Positions 37,083 through 46,145 of a stretch of DNA of 64,000 nt are shown here, in pieces (position 1 is the stretch's first letter; each line of letters begins with the position of its first letter). The notes beneath the pieces are model-generated. The model made no database searches and was not told the DNA's origin. It saw nothing but the letters and a program-made list of their open reading frames with translations. This DNA comes from Agrobacterium tumefaciens (GTDB taxonomy: Bacteria > Pseudomonadota > Alphaproteobacteria > Rhizobiales > Rhizobiaceae): contig NZ_WJOK01000001.1 in the NCBI RefSeq assembly GCF_009649785.1, forward strand, positions 186,001 to 250,000, in the 5' to 3' direction. Both the position numbers and the translations under genes were made by a program.

Positions 37083-37700
37083 ATGATCGGAAAACTTAAA
37101 GGCACCATCGAGGAAATCGGCACGGATTACGTGCTGGTGGATGTGCACGGCGTTTGTTACGTCGCCTATTGCTCGGCGCGCACACTCTCAAAAATAGGTT
37201 CCGCTGGTGAAGCGGTCGTCCTCTTCATCGAAACCTATGTGCGCGAAGACCAGTTGAGGCTGTTCGGCTTTTTGTCGGCACTTGAGCGGGAATGGTTCAA
37301 TCTGCTGCAGAGCGTGCAGGGGGTCGGTTCGAAAGTGGCGCTGGCCGTCTTGTCTACCCTGTCGCCTTCTGAACTCGCCAATGCGATAGCGCTGCAGGAC
37401 AAGGTGATGATTTCACGTGCGCCGGGCGTAGGGCCGAAGGTGGCGGTGCGCCTCGTTACCGAGCTTCGCAACAAGGCGCCTGCCTTTGCAGGAGAAGCTT
37501 CGGCTTCCATCGGACTCAAGCAGGAACTTGGCGAGGGTGTGGCCTCCGCGCCGGTGGCGGATGCCGTGTCGGCGCTCACCAATCTCGGCTATTCACGCGA
37601 TCAGGCCGCAAATGCCGTTGCGGCCGCGCTGAAGAACGGCGGGGAGGGCGGCGACAGTGCCAAACTCATCCGGCTCGGCCTGCGCGAACTTTCACGCTAA
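37083..37700 (+). CDS. ruvA: Holliday junction branch migration protein RuvA
   Basis: 205 aa. Tetrameric junction-binding subunit of the RuvAB motor. [21 protein letters not shown] is the OB-fold start; helix-hairpin-helix parts are [20 protein letters not shown] and [21 protein letters not shown]-terminal domain [22 protein letters not shown] contacts RuvB. Follows ruvC after 31 bp. Confidence 0.96.
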   Translation: MIGKLKGTIEEIGTDYVLVDVHGVCYVAYCSARTLSKIGSAGEAVVLFIETYVREDQLRLFGFLSALEREWFNLLQSVQGVGSKVALAVLSTLSPSELANAIALQDKVMISRAPGVGPKVAVRLVTELRNKAPAFAGEASASIGLKQELGEGVASAPVADAVSALTNLGYSRDQAANAVAAALKNGGEGGDSAKLIRLGLRELSR

Positions 37701-37826
37701 GCTGCGCGCAGCAAGCGAACGAAGCCGGGTGCGATGCTGAATTTCGTGAAGCGCCTTCGTGCGACAGTCGTGATATAGCGGCGAAGACCATCTCTTGAAT
37801 TGGTTTAGAACAATGGAATGCCCTCT

Positions 37827-38867
37827 ATGAGCGATGCGGACAGACTGATTTCGGCGGACAAGCGCGGTGAAGATATCGACACCACAATGCGCCCGCAGTC
37901 GCTGGACGATTTTACCGGCCAGGCCGAGGCTCGCGCCAATCTCAAGGTGTTTATCGAGGCGGCAAAGAACCGTGGCGAGGCGCTGGACCATGTGTTGTTC
38001 GTCGGGCCTCCCGGTCTCGGCAAAACCACGCTGGCGCAGATCATGGCAAAGGAGCTTGGCGTCAACTTCAAGTCCACCTCCGGACCAGTGATCGCCAAGG
38101 CTGGCGACCTTGCCGCACTTTTGACCAATCTCGAGGAGCGCGATGTGCTCTTCATCGATGAAATCCATCGTCTCAACCCGGCAGTCGAGGAAATTCTCTA
38201 TCCGGCAATGGAGGATTTCCAGCTCGACCTCATCATCGGTGAGGGGCCTGCGGCCCGCTCGGTGAAGATCGATCTTTCCAAGTTCACCCTCGTTGCCGCG
38301 ACCACGCGTCTTGGTTTGTTGACAACGCCGCTGCGCGACCGCTTCGGCATTCCTGTCCGTCTGGCCTTCTACACTGTCGATGAGCTGGAGCTGATCGTTC
38401 GGCGCGGCGCGCGGCTGATGGGTCTGAACATGACCGACGATGGCGCACGCGAGATAGCAAGGCGTGCACGCGGCACGCCGCGCATCGCCGGACGGCTCTT
38501 GCGCCGGGTTCGCGATTTCGCTGAGGTGGCACGGGCGGAAGCCGTCACCCGTGAGATTGCCGACGAAGCGCTGACGCGGTTGCTTGTCGACAAAATGGGT
38601 CTCGATCAGCTGGACATGCGCTATCTGACCATGATCGCGGTCAATTTCGGCGGCGGCCCTGTTGGTATCGAGACCATCGCCGCTGGCTTGTCGGAGCCGC
38701 GTGATGCGATCGAAGACATCATAGAACCCTACATGATCCAGCAGGGTTTCATCCAGCGCACGCCGCGCGGCCGCGTTCTGACCGGCACTGCCTGGAAACA
38801 TCTGGGCATGCAGCCGCCTAAAGATCTCGAGGCGGCGCAATTCCGGCTGACGCTGGAAGAGGATTGA
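37827..38867 (+). CDS. ruvB: Holliday junction ATPase RuvB
   Basis: 346 aa. AAA+ hexameric motor for branch migration. [21 protein letters not shown]-terminal signature; Walker [16 protein letters not shown]; Walker [17 protein letters not shown]; sensor 1 [21 protein letters not shown]-terminal winged helix [18 protein letters not shown]. The start may be ATG 37827 or 37818 (three residues longer). It follows ruvA by about 120 bp, so it may have an additional promoter. Confidence 0.96.
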   Translation: MSDADRLISADKRGEDIDTTMRPQSLDDFTGQAEARANLKVFIEAAKNRGEALDHVLFVGPPGLGKTTLAQIMAKELGVNFKSTSGPVIAKAGDLAALLTNLEERDVLFIDEIHRLNPAVEEILYPAMEDFQLDLIIGEGPAARSVKIDLSKFTLVAATTRLGLLTTPLRDRFGIPVRLAFYTVDELELIVRRGARLMGLNMTDDGAREIARRARGTPRIAGRLLRRVRDFAEVARAEAVTREIADEALTRLLVDKMGLDQLDMRYLTMIAVNFGGGPVGIETIAAGLSEPRDAIEDIIEPYMIQQGFIQRTPRGRVLTGTAWKHLGMQPPKDLEAAQFRLTLEED

Positions 38868-38913
38868 GGGAACAAGCCCGGCGCTTTCGCATTTGATTTT
38901 CTTTGGTCAGGAA

Positions 38914-39138
38914 ATGATGATGTCTGGATATCGCAAGGGTACGAAGGTTCGCTGGAAATGGGGCAACGGAACCGGCGAAGGAAAAATCGTCGAGACGTTT
39001 ACTGATGATGTCGAAAAAACGATTTCCGGTTCCACGATAAAGCGCAAGGCTAGCAAGGACGAACCCGCTTATCTCATCGAGCAGGAAGATGGGGCGAAGG
39101 TTCTGAAGAGCAAGTCCGAGCTTGAACACGTCGATTGA
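38914..39138 (+). CDS. HVA1/DUF2945 Tudor-like domain protein
   Basis: About 74 aa (ATGs at 38914, 38917 and 38920). Hypervirulence-associated Tudor-like (DUF2945) family: GYRKGTKVRWKWGNGTGEGKI then SGSTIKRKASKDEPAYLIEQEDGAKVLKSKSEL. It has a small beta-barrel; no enzymatic role is known. AGGA lies before the first ATG. It lies 46 bp behind ruvB and begins a four-to-five gene insert between ruvB and ybgC. Confidence 0.85.
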   Translation: MMMSGYRKGTKVRWKWGNGTGEGKIVETFTDDVEKTISGSTIKRKASKDEPAYLIEQEDGAKVLKSKSELEHVD

Positions 39139-39175
39139 AAAGCGGCGTTATCAGGCTCCATGAGAAGGGACGTCG

Positions 39176-39754
39176 ATGGCCTACGATCCGATGCGGGTTT
39201 TCCGCAAACTCGCGCGCAACAACCGGCTGGCTAATTTAAGGCTGCATCAGGCTTGTCGTCAGCTGTTGCAGGAGGAATTCGTGGCCGCTCGCGTCAGCTT
39301 CTTTCCAACCCTTCGGGCCACCCTGAACCACATCTACACCGTTGACCTGTTTTATATCGACGCGATTAAAGGCGGGACGCTCGGCCTTGCCGCTTTTGAA
39401 GAGGAAGAGCCTTTCGCCACCATGGCGGAGCTGCATGCTGCCCAAGCGAAACTGGACGAAGAACTGATCGATTTTGTCGACATGCTGGATGAAGACGGCC
39501 TCGCTGCCATCGTCAATATCCATCGTGGAACACGCATCCAGCAGGATCGCTGCGACGATGTGTTGTCCCATCTCTTCCAGCACCAGACGCATCATCGCGG
39601 GCAGGTGCATGCCATGTTGTCCGGCACCATGATCAAGCCGCCACAACTGGATGAATTCATTGTGGGAGACGACGCAAAGGCGAGAAAAGCCGAGATGGAT
39701 GCGTTAGGGTGGACGGAAACCGATTTGATGTTTCCAGCCAGCAGGTTCAGTTAA
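39176..39754 (+). CDS. DinB family putative metal-dependent transferase
   Basis: 192 aa, four-helix bundle of the DinB/YfiT superfamily. The three metal histidines are visible: NHIYTVDLFY near residue 44 and HQTHHRGQVHAML near residue 140. Relatives include thiol (bacillithiol or glutathione) S-transferases and damage-inducible proteins. AGAAGGGAC before ATG. The stop TAA overlaps the ATG of the Nudix gene (TAATG), so translation is coupled. Confidence 0.85.
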   Translation: MAYDPMRVFRKLARNNRLANLRLHQACRQLLQEEFVAARVSFFPTLRATLNHIYTVDLFYIDAIKGGTLGLAAFEEEEPFATMAELHAAQAKLDEELIDFVDMLDEDGLAAIVNIHRGTRIQQDRCDDVLSHLFQHQTHHRGQVHAMLSGTMIKPPQLDEFIVGDDAKARKAEMDALGWTETDLMFPASRFS

Positions 39755-40281
39755 TGATACAAGACACCACGGTGCAGGACACCCGTATCCGCATGAAATT
39801 CAAGCCGAAACGCATTTTCCAGATGCGCGTTGCGGGGCTGGCGTTTCGGGATGGCCACGTGTTGGTGCACCGCGCGTCCCATGAGAAATTCTGGACCTTT
39901 CCAGGTGGTCGCGCCGAAATGGGCGAGCGTTCCGAAGAAACGCTGGCGCGCGAAATGGTCGAGGAACTTGGTGTCGAAGCGAAGGTCGGGCGGCTTCTAT
40001 GGGCGGTCGAGAATTTTTTCCATTATGAGGGTAAGGAGTGGCACGAACTCGGTTTCTATTACCTGATGGATTTGCCGGAGACCCTTGCCTTTCACCCGAC
40101 GGATATCATTCACCGCGTTCAGGATGGCGATAACGAGCTTGAGTTTCGCTGGGTCGCTGCGACCCGTGATGCATTGACCGAACTCGATATTCCGCCCTAT
40201 TTCATCGCGGATGAAATAGAACACCTGCCTGAGACCACAAGACACCTTGTCTGGTATGACGGCGACCTGGACGCCAAATGA
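39754..40281 (+). CDS. Nudix hydrolase (first of a tandem pair)
   Basis: 175 aa. The Nudix box is complete: GGRAEMGERSEETLAREMVEELGVE (fits Gx5Ex7REUxEExGU), shown here by its key residues G, E, REMVEELG. Family members hydrolyse nucleoside diphosphates linked to a moiety X. The ATG overlaps the DinB stop, and its own stop overlaps the next ATG (ATGA). The neighbouring Nudix gene is about the same length and clearly homologous, indicating tandem duplication. Confidence 0.88.
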   Translation: MIQDTTVQDTRIRMKFKPKRIFQMRVAGLAFRDGHVLVHRASHEKFWTFPGGRAEMGERSEETLAREMVEELGVEAKVGRLLWAVENFFHYEGKEWHELGFYYLMDLPETLAFHPTDIIHRVQDGDNELEFRWVAATRDALTELDIPPYFIADEIEHLPETTRHLVWYDGDLDAK

Positions 40282-40814
40282 CTTCTGCCCCTGAGCGCCA
40301 TATGATCCGGCTGGACCGCAAGCCGCAGCTGTTCAGCATGCGTGTGGCGGCGTTGATTTTCCACGACAACTATCTTCTCGTCCAGCGTGGCGCCAAGGAT
40401 AGCTATTGGGCCCTGCCGGGCGGGCGGGCGGAAATCGGTGAAAGCTCAGAGCAGACCATCATCCGCGAGATCGGCGAGGAGCTTGACCGGGATTGCGCCG
40501 TCGAGCGTCTTCTCTGGTCGGCGGAGAATTTTTTCGCCTATGATGATTATGTCGCGCATGAATTGGCATTTTATTATCTGGTTTCGCTGCGCCAGCCTTT
40601 GCCGTTCCATGAAAGCGATATAGTGCATCGCGTGCTGGATGGCGTCGAGGTGGAGTTCTGCTGGCTGCCCGCGCAGCCTTCCGCGCTGCTGGAACACGAT
40701 CTCAGACCCCGTTTCATTGCTGAGCGCATCGCGATGCTGCCTCAGCGCCACGAGCATCTTATCGTCCGCGAAGGTCGTTCAGGTGCGGCCGAACTTTCCA
40801 AGGAGATATCATGA
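40278..40814 (+). CDS. Nudix hydrolase (second of a tandem pair)
   Basis: 178 aa. Same architecture as the preceding protein: MRVAALIFHDNYLLVQRGAKD, then the box GGRAEIGESSEQTIIREIGE with EELD after it. In the box the final Gly (EELG in the first copy) is Asp (EELD), a deviation that may alter turnover. ATGA overlaps join it to the first Nudix gene and to ybgC. An internal ATG at 40302 gives a shorter start. Substrate unknown; paralogues of one event by sequence similarity. Confidence 0.87.
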   Translation: MTSAPERHMIRLDRKPQLFSMRVAALIFHDNYLLVQRGAKDSYWALPGGRAEIGESSEQTIIREIGEELDRDCAVERLLWSAENFFAYDDYVAHELAFYYLVSLRQPLPFHESDIVHRVLDGVEVEFCWLPAQPSALLEHDLRPRFIAERIAMLPQRHEHLIVREGRSGAAELSKEIS

Positions 40815-41251
40815 GCGAGCTTGTGGTTTCGCTTTCCGGCGAACTCATCGAACATGGGCACCGCCTGACCCAGCGGGTCTATTACGAGGACACGGATTTT
40901 TCCGGCCTCGTTTATCACGCGCGCTATCTGCATTTTCTCGAGCGCGGTCGAACCGACTACCTGCGTTGCCTCGGCTGCGAGCAAAGCGCACTCCTGACCG
41001 CCGACGAGGAGGGTCTCGTTTTCGTCGTCCATCGTATGGAGATCGATTTCAAGAGCCCGGCCCGGATGGATGATGTGTTGACGATCACCACCCTTACCGA
41101 AAAGGCCGGGGGCGCAAAAATGGTGCTCAATCAGGAAATCCGGCGCGGCGAAACGCTCCTTGTTGCCGCCAAGGTCATCATCGCCGTCATCAATGCCAAT
41201 GGCCGGCCAAGGCGCCTTCCGGAGACGGTGGCCGAAAAATTCCTGAAGTAA
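40811..41251 (+). CDS. ybgC: Tol-Pal system acyl-CoA thioesterase YbgC
   Basis: 146 aa. Hot-dog fold 4-hydroxybenzoyl-CoA thioesterase family. LTQRVYYEDTDFSGLVYHARYLHFLERGRTDYLR carries the catalytic Asp in the YEDTD motif. It hydrolyses short acyl-CoA or acyl-ACP and belongs to the tol operon in many proteobacteria. Its start overlaps the second Nudix stop (ATGA). The tolQ gene begins 261 bp later. Confidence 0.93.
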   Translation: MSELVVSLSGELIEHGHRLTQRVYYEDTDFSGLVYHARYLHFLERGRTDYLRCLGCEQSALLTADEEGLVFVVHRMEIDFKSPARMDDVLTITTLTEKAGGAKMVLNQEIRRGETLLVAAKVIIAVINANGRPRRLPETVAEKFLK

Positions 41252-41304
41252 GTTCGGGGCTGGTCCAGTAAATCCATCAGACGTGGCGCGGTTGTAACAC
41301 TCCT

Positions 41305-41314
41305 TTAACCATAA
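41305..41314 (+). promoter_or_regulatory. CtrA half-site-like motif upstream of tolQ
   Basis: TTAACCATAA at 41305–41314, in the 261-bp gap before tolQ. The same ten bases occur before pal (45372–45381). TTAACCAT is the conserved half of some CtrA sites. Confidence 0.35.
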
Positions 41315-41512
41315 TGGTGTCTTACTTTAGCAACTGGCATTTGTGCGGCGCACGCCTTCCTTTCACCAAATTTATTGGCAAGTAAGGCTTACTGGCAAGT
41401 ATCGGGGTATGGCAAAGGGGTTTGCGGCTGTTGCTGCATAGCTTCGAGCGTTAACACGCGTTTGAATCGCCCGGTCCCGTACCGGGCGTTTGGATTCGGG
41501 GATTGGATATTT

Positions 41513-42232
41513 ATGGAACAGGCAGGTTTGGCAGCGGCGACGCACGATGTAAGTCTCTGGGCGCTGTTTATGCAGGCGGGCCTCATCGTGAAGTTCGTGA
41601 TGATTGGACTTATCGCCGCCTCGGTCTGGACGTGGGCGATCGTCTTCGACAAATACGTAAGCTTCGGCAAGGCAAAGCGCCAGTTCGACCAGTTCGAACA
41701 GGTCTTCTGGTCTGGCCAGTCGCTCGAAGAGCTTTACCGCACTCTGGCAGAACGCCAGAATGTTGGTCTCGCGGCAATTTTCGTTTCCGCCATGCGGGAG
41801 TGGAAGAAATCATTTGAACGCGGCGCCCGTTCACCCATCGGTCTGCAAATGCGTATCGACCGGGCAATGGACGTGACGATTGCTCGTGAAGGCGAACAAT
41901 ACGAGGCCCGCCTCGGTTCGTTGGCGACGATCGGTTCTGCCGGTCCGTTCATCGGCCTCTTCGGTACGGTCGTTGGTATCATGACCTCGTTCCAGGCGAT
42001 TGCCGGTTCGAAGTCCACCAACCTTGCGGTCGTGGCGCCGGGTATCGCCGAAGCGCTTCTGGCAACGGCCATCGGTCTTGTCGCGGCTATTCCGGCGGTT
42101 ATCGCCTACAACAAGTTCACGGCTGACGCGCACAAGCTTTCCGCTCGTATGGAAGGTTTCGCCGACGAGTTCTCCGCGATCTTGTCGCGCCAGATCGATG
42201 AAAAACTTCAGACGCGGCAGGCAGCCCAATAA
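41513..42232 (+). CDS. tolQ: Tol-Pal proton channel subunit TolQ
   Basis: 239 aa. TolQ/TolR use the proton gradient to move TolA. TM1 about residues 22–42 (LIVKFVMIGLIAASVWTWAIVF); the second and third helices lie at SLATIGSAGPFIGLFGTVVGIM and ALLATAIGLVAAIPAVIAYN. Start ATG 41513 follows family length. First gene of tolQ–tolR–tolA–tolB–pal–cpoB. Confidence 0.95.
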   Translation: MEQAGLAAATHDVSLWALFMQAGLIVKFVMIGLIAASVWTWAIVFDKYVSFGKAKRQFDQFEQVFWSGQSLEELYRTLAERQNVGLAAIFVSAMREWKKSFERGARSPIGLQMRIDRAMDVTIAREGEQYEARLGSLATIGSAGPFIGLFGTVVGIMTSFQAIAGSKSTNLAVVAPGIAEALLATAIGLVAAIPAVIAYNKFTADAHKLSARMEGFADEFSAILSRQIDEKLQTRQAAQ

Positions 42233-42278
42233 GCGCGCCGCGCAGTAATTTGCCGCAAGGCAAAATGGAGTAGATGTT

Positions 42279-42737
42279 ATGGGTATGTCAGCAGGTGGCA
42301 GCAGCGGCGGTTCCGGTGGACGCCGTGGGCGCGGCGGACGTCGCAGGGGCGGCGCGATCAGCGAAATCAACGTGACGCCACTGGTTGACGTCATGCTTGT
42401 GCTTCTCATCATTTTCATGGTGGCCGCACCGATGATGACGGTCGGCGTTCCGATCGACCTGCCGCAGACATCTGCCAACGCGCTGAATTCGGATACGCAG
42501 CCGATCACGATTTCCGTCAATGCCAATGGCCAGATCCATTTGCAGGAAACGGAAATCCAGGCGGCCGAGGTGGCCGACAAGCTGCAGGCAATCGCCACGA
42601 CAGGTTATAACGAACGCATCTTCGTGCGCGCGGATTCCGTTGCCGCCTACGGCGTCGTCGCCGACGTGATGGCGCGTATCCAGGCAGCGGGCTTCAAGAA
42701 TATCGGCCTTGTGACCCAGCAGAAACAGGATAATTGA
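42279..42737 (+). CDS. tolR: Tol-Pal channel subunit TolR
   Basis: 152 aa. Gly/Arg-rich cytoplasmic start (SSGGSGGRRGRGGRRR), one TM helix with the essential Asp: INVTPLVDVMLVLLIIFMV; periplasmic domain MVAAPMMTVGVPIDLPQTSA... The Asp in PLVDVM is the proton carrier. GGAG ribosome binding site. It follows tolQ by 46 bp; TTG 42734 of the tolA frame overlaps its end. Confidence 0.95.
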   Translation: MGMSAGGSSGGSGGRRGRGGRRRGGAISEINVTPLVDVMLVLLIIFMVAAPMMTVGVPIDLPQTSANALNSDTQPITISVNANGQIHLQETEIQAAEVADKLQAIATTGYNERIFVRADSVAAYGVVADVMARIQAAGFKNIGLVTQQKQDN

Positions 42738-42745
42738 CGTCAGCG

Positions 42746-43915
42746 ATGAAGGGCAGCCTTACCACATCCGCGATCGTGCACGCATCGCTTCTGGCTTTCG
42801 CCCTCGTTTCCCTGGGCTCGCCGGAGCCTCTTGACGTGTCGCAGGCTGAGGCACTGCCTGTGGAGCTGGTGCCAATCGAGGAATTGAGCCAGATCCAGCA
42901 AGGCGACAAGAACGCGCCGAAGGCGGAAAAGTCGGCCCCGGTTCCGACTACACGTCCGGATATCGTTCCGAACGCTCAGAATGTCGGCAACAACGTGGCC
43001 GATATAGAAGCGCCGCCGACGCCTACTACAAAGCCGAACGACAATATCAGTGCGGCCGCTCCGCCAAAGCAGGAAAAGCCGCAGCCGGTTGTCGACACCA
43101 AGGCGAATGAGGTGAAGGAAATCGTCAAGGAAGAGACCTCGGCTCCGAAGCCGCAGGAAATGGCCGCCTTGCCGCAGACCAAGCCCGAGATCGCGCCGCA
43201 ACCGAAGACGGAGCCGCCGCCGCAGGAAACGAAAGCGGAAGAGCCACCCCCGGTGCAACAGGAACCGGCCGAAATTCCCGTGCCGCCGAATGTGCCGCGC
43301 CCGAATTCCCGCCCGGAGCCGCCGAAGCCGGAAGTGCCGAAACAGGCTGAGACCAAACCTGCCGAGCAGAAGCCCGCTGAGAAGCCTGCAGAGACCAAGC
43401 CCGATCAGGCAAAGTCCACGGACAAGCCTTCCGACAAGAAGCCGGGTGAGAAAAAGCAGGAAACGGCGAAATCCGCTTCGTCGAAGGAAAGCGATTTTAA
43501 CGCTGACGATGTTGCCGCGCTTTTGAACAAGCAGGCGCCCTCCGGCGGTGGTGCAAAGCGCTCCACCCAGCAGGCATCGCTTGGCGGCAAAAAGACCACG
43601 GGCGGTTCGACGCTCAGCCAGACGGAAATGGATGCGCTGCGTGGCGCAATCCAGAAAAACTGGCAGATCATTCCCGGCATGGCGGATGCCTCGGACGTTC
43701 GCGTTCGGGTCACCATGAAGCTTGACCGTGATGGATCCATCATCGGCCGACCCGAGATCGAAGCAACGGGTGGTTCCGAGGGAACGCGTCGCGCCCTTTC
43801 CGGTGGTGCCTATCGTGCCATCATGCGTTCTGCTCCGTTCACGAACCTTCCTGCCGACAAATATGATGCATGGAACGAAGTCGTAGTGAATTTCGATCCC
43901 AGTGAATTGCTATGA
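42746..43915 (+). CDS. tolA: TolA-like trans-periplasmic protein
   Basis: About 389 aa. TM helix near the N-terminus ([18 protein letters not shown]). A long Pro/Lys/Glu-rich periplasmic rod follows (residues about 45–260). The C-terminal domain has [20 protein letters not shown] and [19 protein letters not shown], the TolA_C signature. It links TolQR to Pal through TolB. Start ATG 42746 is chosen; TTG 42734 would overlap tolR. The last four bases overlap a candidate start of tolB (ATGA). Confidence 0.88.
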   Translation: MKGSLTTSAIVHASLLAFALVSLGSPEPLDVSQAEALPVELVPIEELSQIQQGDKNAPKAEKSAPVPTTRPDIVPNAQNVGNNVADIEAPPTPTTKPNDNISAAAPPKQEKPQPVVDTKANEVKEIVKEETSAPKPQEMAALPQTKPEIAPQPKTEPPPQETKAEEPPPVQQEPAEIPVPPNVPRPNSRPEPPKPEVPKQAETKPAEQKPAEKPAETKPDQAKSTDKPSDKKPGEKKQETAKSASSKESDFNADDVAALLNKQAPSGGGAKRSTQQASLGGKKTTGGSTLSQTEMDALRGAIQKNWQIIPGMADASDVRVRVTMKLDRDGSIIGRPEIEATGGSEGTRRALSGGAYRAIMRSAPFTNLPADKYDAWNEVVVNFDPSELL

Positions 43916-43935
43916 ATGCTGAAAGGCCTGGCAAC

Positions 43936-45243
43936 ATGAAGATATTTTCGCCGATCCGGCTGGTGCTCGCTGTCGCGGCCCTTATGTCGGTTTTCTCCGC
44001 ACCGGCTTTTGCGCGGGTGGAAATCAACATCAACAAGGGTAACGTCGAACCCTTGCCCATCGCCATCACCGACTTCATCTCGGGTGACGGCATCGGCGCG
44101 CAGGTATCGGCCGTAATTGCTGCCGATCTGCAGCGTTCCGGCCTGTTTGCGCCAGTCAACAAGAGTGCCTTCATCGAAAAAATCGCCAACCCGGATCAGC
44201 AGCCGCGTTTTGAGGACTGGAAGGTTATCAACGCGCAGGCACTCGTAACGGGCCGCGTGACGCGTGAAAGCGACGGCCGTCTGCGTGCCGAGTTCCGCCT
44301 TTGGGATACTTTCGCAGGCCAGCAGATGACCGGGCAGCAGTTTTTCACGCAGCCGGAAAACTGGCGCCGTGTCGCCCACATCATCGCGGACGCCATTTAT
44401 GAGCGCGTCACCGGTGAAAAGGGCTACTTCGATACCCGCGTCGTTTTCGTCTCCGAAAGCGGCCCGAAGACAGCCCGCAAGCGTCAGCTGTCGATCATGG
44501 ACCAGGACGGCTTCAACGTCCGTAACCTCACCAATTCGAACGACATCGTTCTGACGCCGCGTTTTTCGCCGAACCGTCAGGAAGTCACCTACATGTCGTT
44601 TGAAGGCCAGCAGCCGCGCGTTTACCTGCTGCAGCTGGAAACCGGACAGCGCGAAGTGGTCGGTAATTTCCCCGGCATGACATTCTCGCCGCGCTTCTCG
44701 CCGGATGGCCAGAAGGTCATTATGAGCCTTCAGCAGGATGGTAACGCCAATATCTACACCATGGACCTGCGCTCACGAACCACGACGCGCCTGACGAACA
44801 CGTCCGCGATCGATACTGCACCGTCATTCTCCCCGGATGGGCAACGTGTTGCCTTTGAAAGCGACCGTGGCGGCCGTCAGCAAATTTACGTAATGAATGC
44901 CGATGGTTCAGGACAGCAGCGTATTTCGTTCGGCGACGGGTCGTATTCCACGCCGGTCTGGTCGCCACGCGGCGATCTGATCGCCTTCACCAAACAATCG
45001 GGCGGCAAGTTCTCGATTGGCGTGATGAAAACCGACGGTTCGGGTGAGCGCATTCTGACCAGCGGCTTTCATAATGAAGGCCCAACATGGGCGCCGAACG
45101 GCCGTGTGCTGATGTTCTTCCGCCAGAACGCTGGTGCTGGCGGTCCGCAGCTCTATTCGATCGACTTGACCGGCTACAACGAACAGCTGATCAAGACTCC
45201 CACCTTCGCTTCAGACCCGGCCTGGTCGCCGCTTCTGGACTGA
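43936..45243 (+). CDS. tolB: Tol-Pal beta-propeller protein TolB
   Basis: 435 aa, periplasmic. Signal peptide at [25 protein letters not shown]-terminal domain [26 protein letters not shown], then beta-propeller repeats: [58 protein letters not shown] and [11 protein letters not shown]. It interacts with Pal. Start ATG 43936 has GAAAGG before it; ATG 43912 overlapping the tolA stop is an alternative. A very strong terminator follows. Confidence 0.95.
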   Translation: MKIFSPIRLVLAVAALMSVFSAPAFARVEININKGNVEPLPIAITDFISGDGIGAQVSAVIAADLQRSGLFAPVNKSAFIEKIANPDQQPRFEDWKVINAQALVTGRVTRESDGRLRAEFRLWDTFAGQQMTGQQFFTQPENWRRVAHIIADAIYERVTGEKGYFDTRVVFVSESGPKTARKRQLSIMDQDGFNVRNLTNSNDIVLTPRFSPNRQEVTYMSFEGQQPRVYLLQLETGQREVVGNFPGMTFSPRFSPDGQKVIMSLQQDGNANIYTMDLRSRTTTRLTNTSAIDTAPSFSPDGQRVAFESDRGGRQQIYVMNADGSGQQRISFGDGSYSTPVWSPRGDLIAFTKQSGGKFSIGVMKTDGSGERILTSGFHNEGPTWAPNGRVLMFFRQNAGAGGPQLYSIDLTGYNEQLIKTPTFASDPAWSPLLD

Positions 45244-45253
45244 TATTGACTGC

Positions 45254-45293
45254 CATGACGGCGCCGGCCCAACCGGCGCCGTCATGTTTTTAC
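45254..45293 (+). terminator. Strong terminator between tolB and pal
   Basis: CATGACGGCGCCGG-cccaa-CCGGCGCCGTCATG, a 14-bp perfect stem, followed by TTTTT. It separates tolQRAB transcription from pal, so pal probably has its own promoter. Confidence 0.9.
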
Positions 45294-45371
45294 ATATGCC
45301 GTACGGGAAACTGCCTCTTTCTTGCCGCAAAGTGTTGTGAGGGAGCAAAAAAGTGGGACGTTTCCTTTCTG

Positions 45372-45401
45372 TTAACCATAAGCGTTTGTCGGCTATTAAC
45401 C
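45372..45401 (+). promoter_or_regulatory. Two TTAACC motifs upstream of pal
   Basis: TTAACCATAA (45372–45381) and TTAACC (45396–45401) lie 53–82 bp before pal. They resemble CtrA half-sites but their spacing does not give a full TTAA-N7-TTAA. Confidence 0.35.
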
Positions 45402-45453
45402 TCGATCCGTTAGTGTCTGGCAACGTTATTGCAATCCCAAGGAGAGACCGGCG

Positions 45454-45987
45454 ATGAGCCGTACACACACTTCGGCACTCAGCCCGATGCAGAAACTGGC
45501 CCGTAATCCGGCTGTTATCGCCATGACGCTCGCTCTTGCTCTCGCAGGCTGCGCGAACAAGAAGAACATGCCGAACAGCGCCGGTGAGCTCGGTCTCGGC
45601 GGTGCGGGTTCTGCGACGCCCGGCTCCCAGCAGGACTTCACGGTTAATGTTGGCGACCGCATCTTCTTTGATACGGACTCGACGTCCATCCGTGCAGACG
45701 CGCAGCAGACGCTGCAGCGCCAGGCACAGTGGCTTGCCCGTTACCCGAAATACGCCATCACCGTCGAAGGCCATGCCGACGAGCGCGGTACGCGTGAATA
45801 CAACCTGGCGCTCGGCGCCCGTCGTGCCGCTGCAACCCGTGACTTCCTGGCGTCCCAGGGCGTTCCGGCAAGCCGCATGAAGACGATCTCCTACGGCAAG
45901 GAAAAGCCGGTCGCCGTCTGCGATGACATTTCCTGCTGGTCGCAGAACCGCCGCGCTGTGACGGTTCTCGGTGGCGCAGGCATGTAA
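45454..45987 (+). CDS. pal: Peptidoglycan-associated lipoprotein Pal
   Basis: 177 aa. Lipoprotein signal with lipobox LALAGC (residues about 30–35). OmpA-type C-terminal domain binding meso-DAP: FFDTDSTSIRADAQQTLQRQ, EGHADERGTREYNLALGARRAAA, SYGKEKPVAV and QNRRAVTVL. It links outer membrane and peptidoglycan and is the target of TolA/TolB. AAGGAGAG ribosome binding site. Terminators lie both before and after it. Confidence 0.95.
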   Translation: MSRTHTSALSPMQKLARNPAVIAMTLALALAGCANKKNMPNSAGELGLGGAGSATPGSQQDFTVNVGDRIFFDTDSTSIRADAQQTLQRQAQWLARYPKYAITVEGHADERGTREYNLALGARRAAATRDFLASQGVPASRMKTISYGKEKPVAVCDDISCWSQNRRAVTVLGGAGM

Positions 45988-46014
45988 TCGCCTGACGCTT
46001 TTGTGATCTCGAAT

Positions 46015-46048
46015 GGAAGGCGGTCTATGGGCCGCCTTTCGTTTTTTT
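46015..46048 (+). terminator. Terminator of pal
   Basis: AAGGCGG / CCGCCTT hairpin followed by TCGTTTTTTT. Confidence 0.85.
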
Positions 46049-46145
46049 CATAGTTTGGCCGAAGTTAAGTTGCTTTTTCGGTTGATATGGAAAAAATCCG
46101 GCTTGCGCCATTCCGGTGCAAATCAGTTAAGGCAGGGCAAATGAG

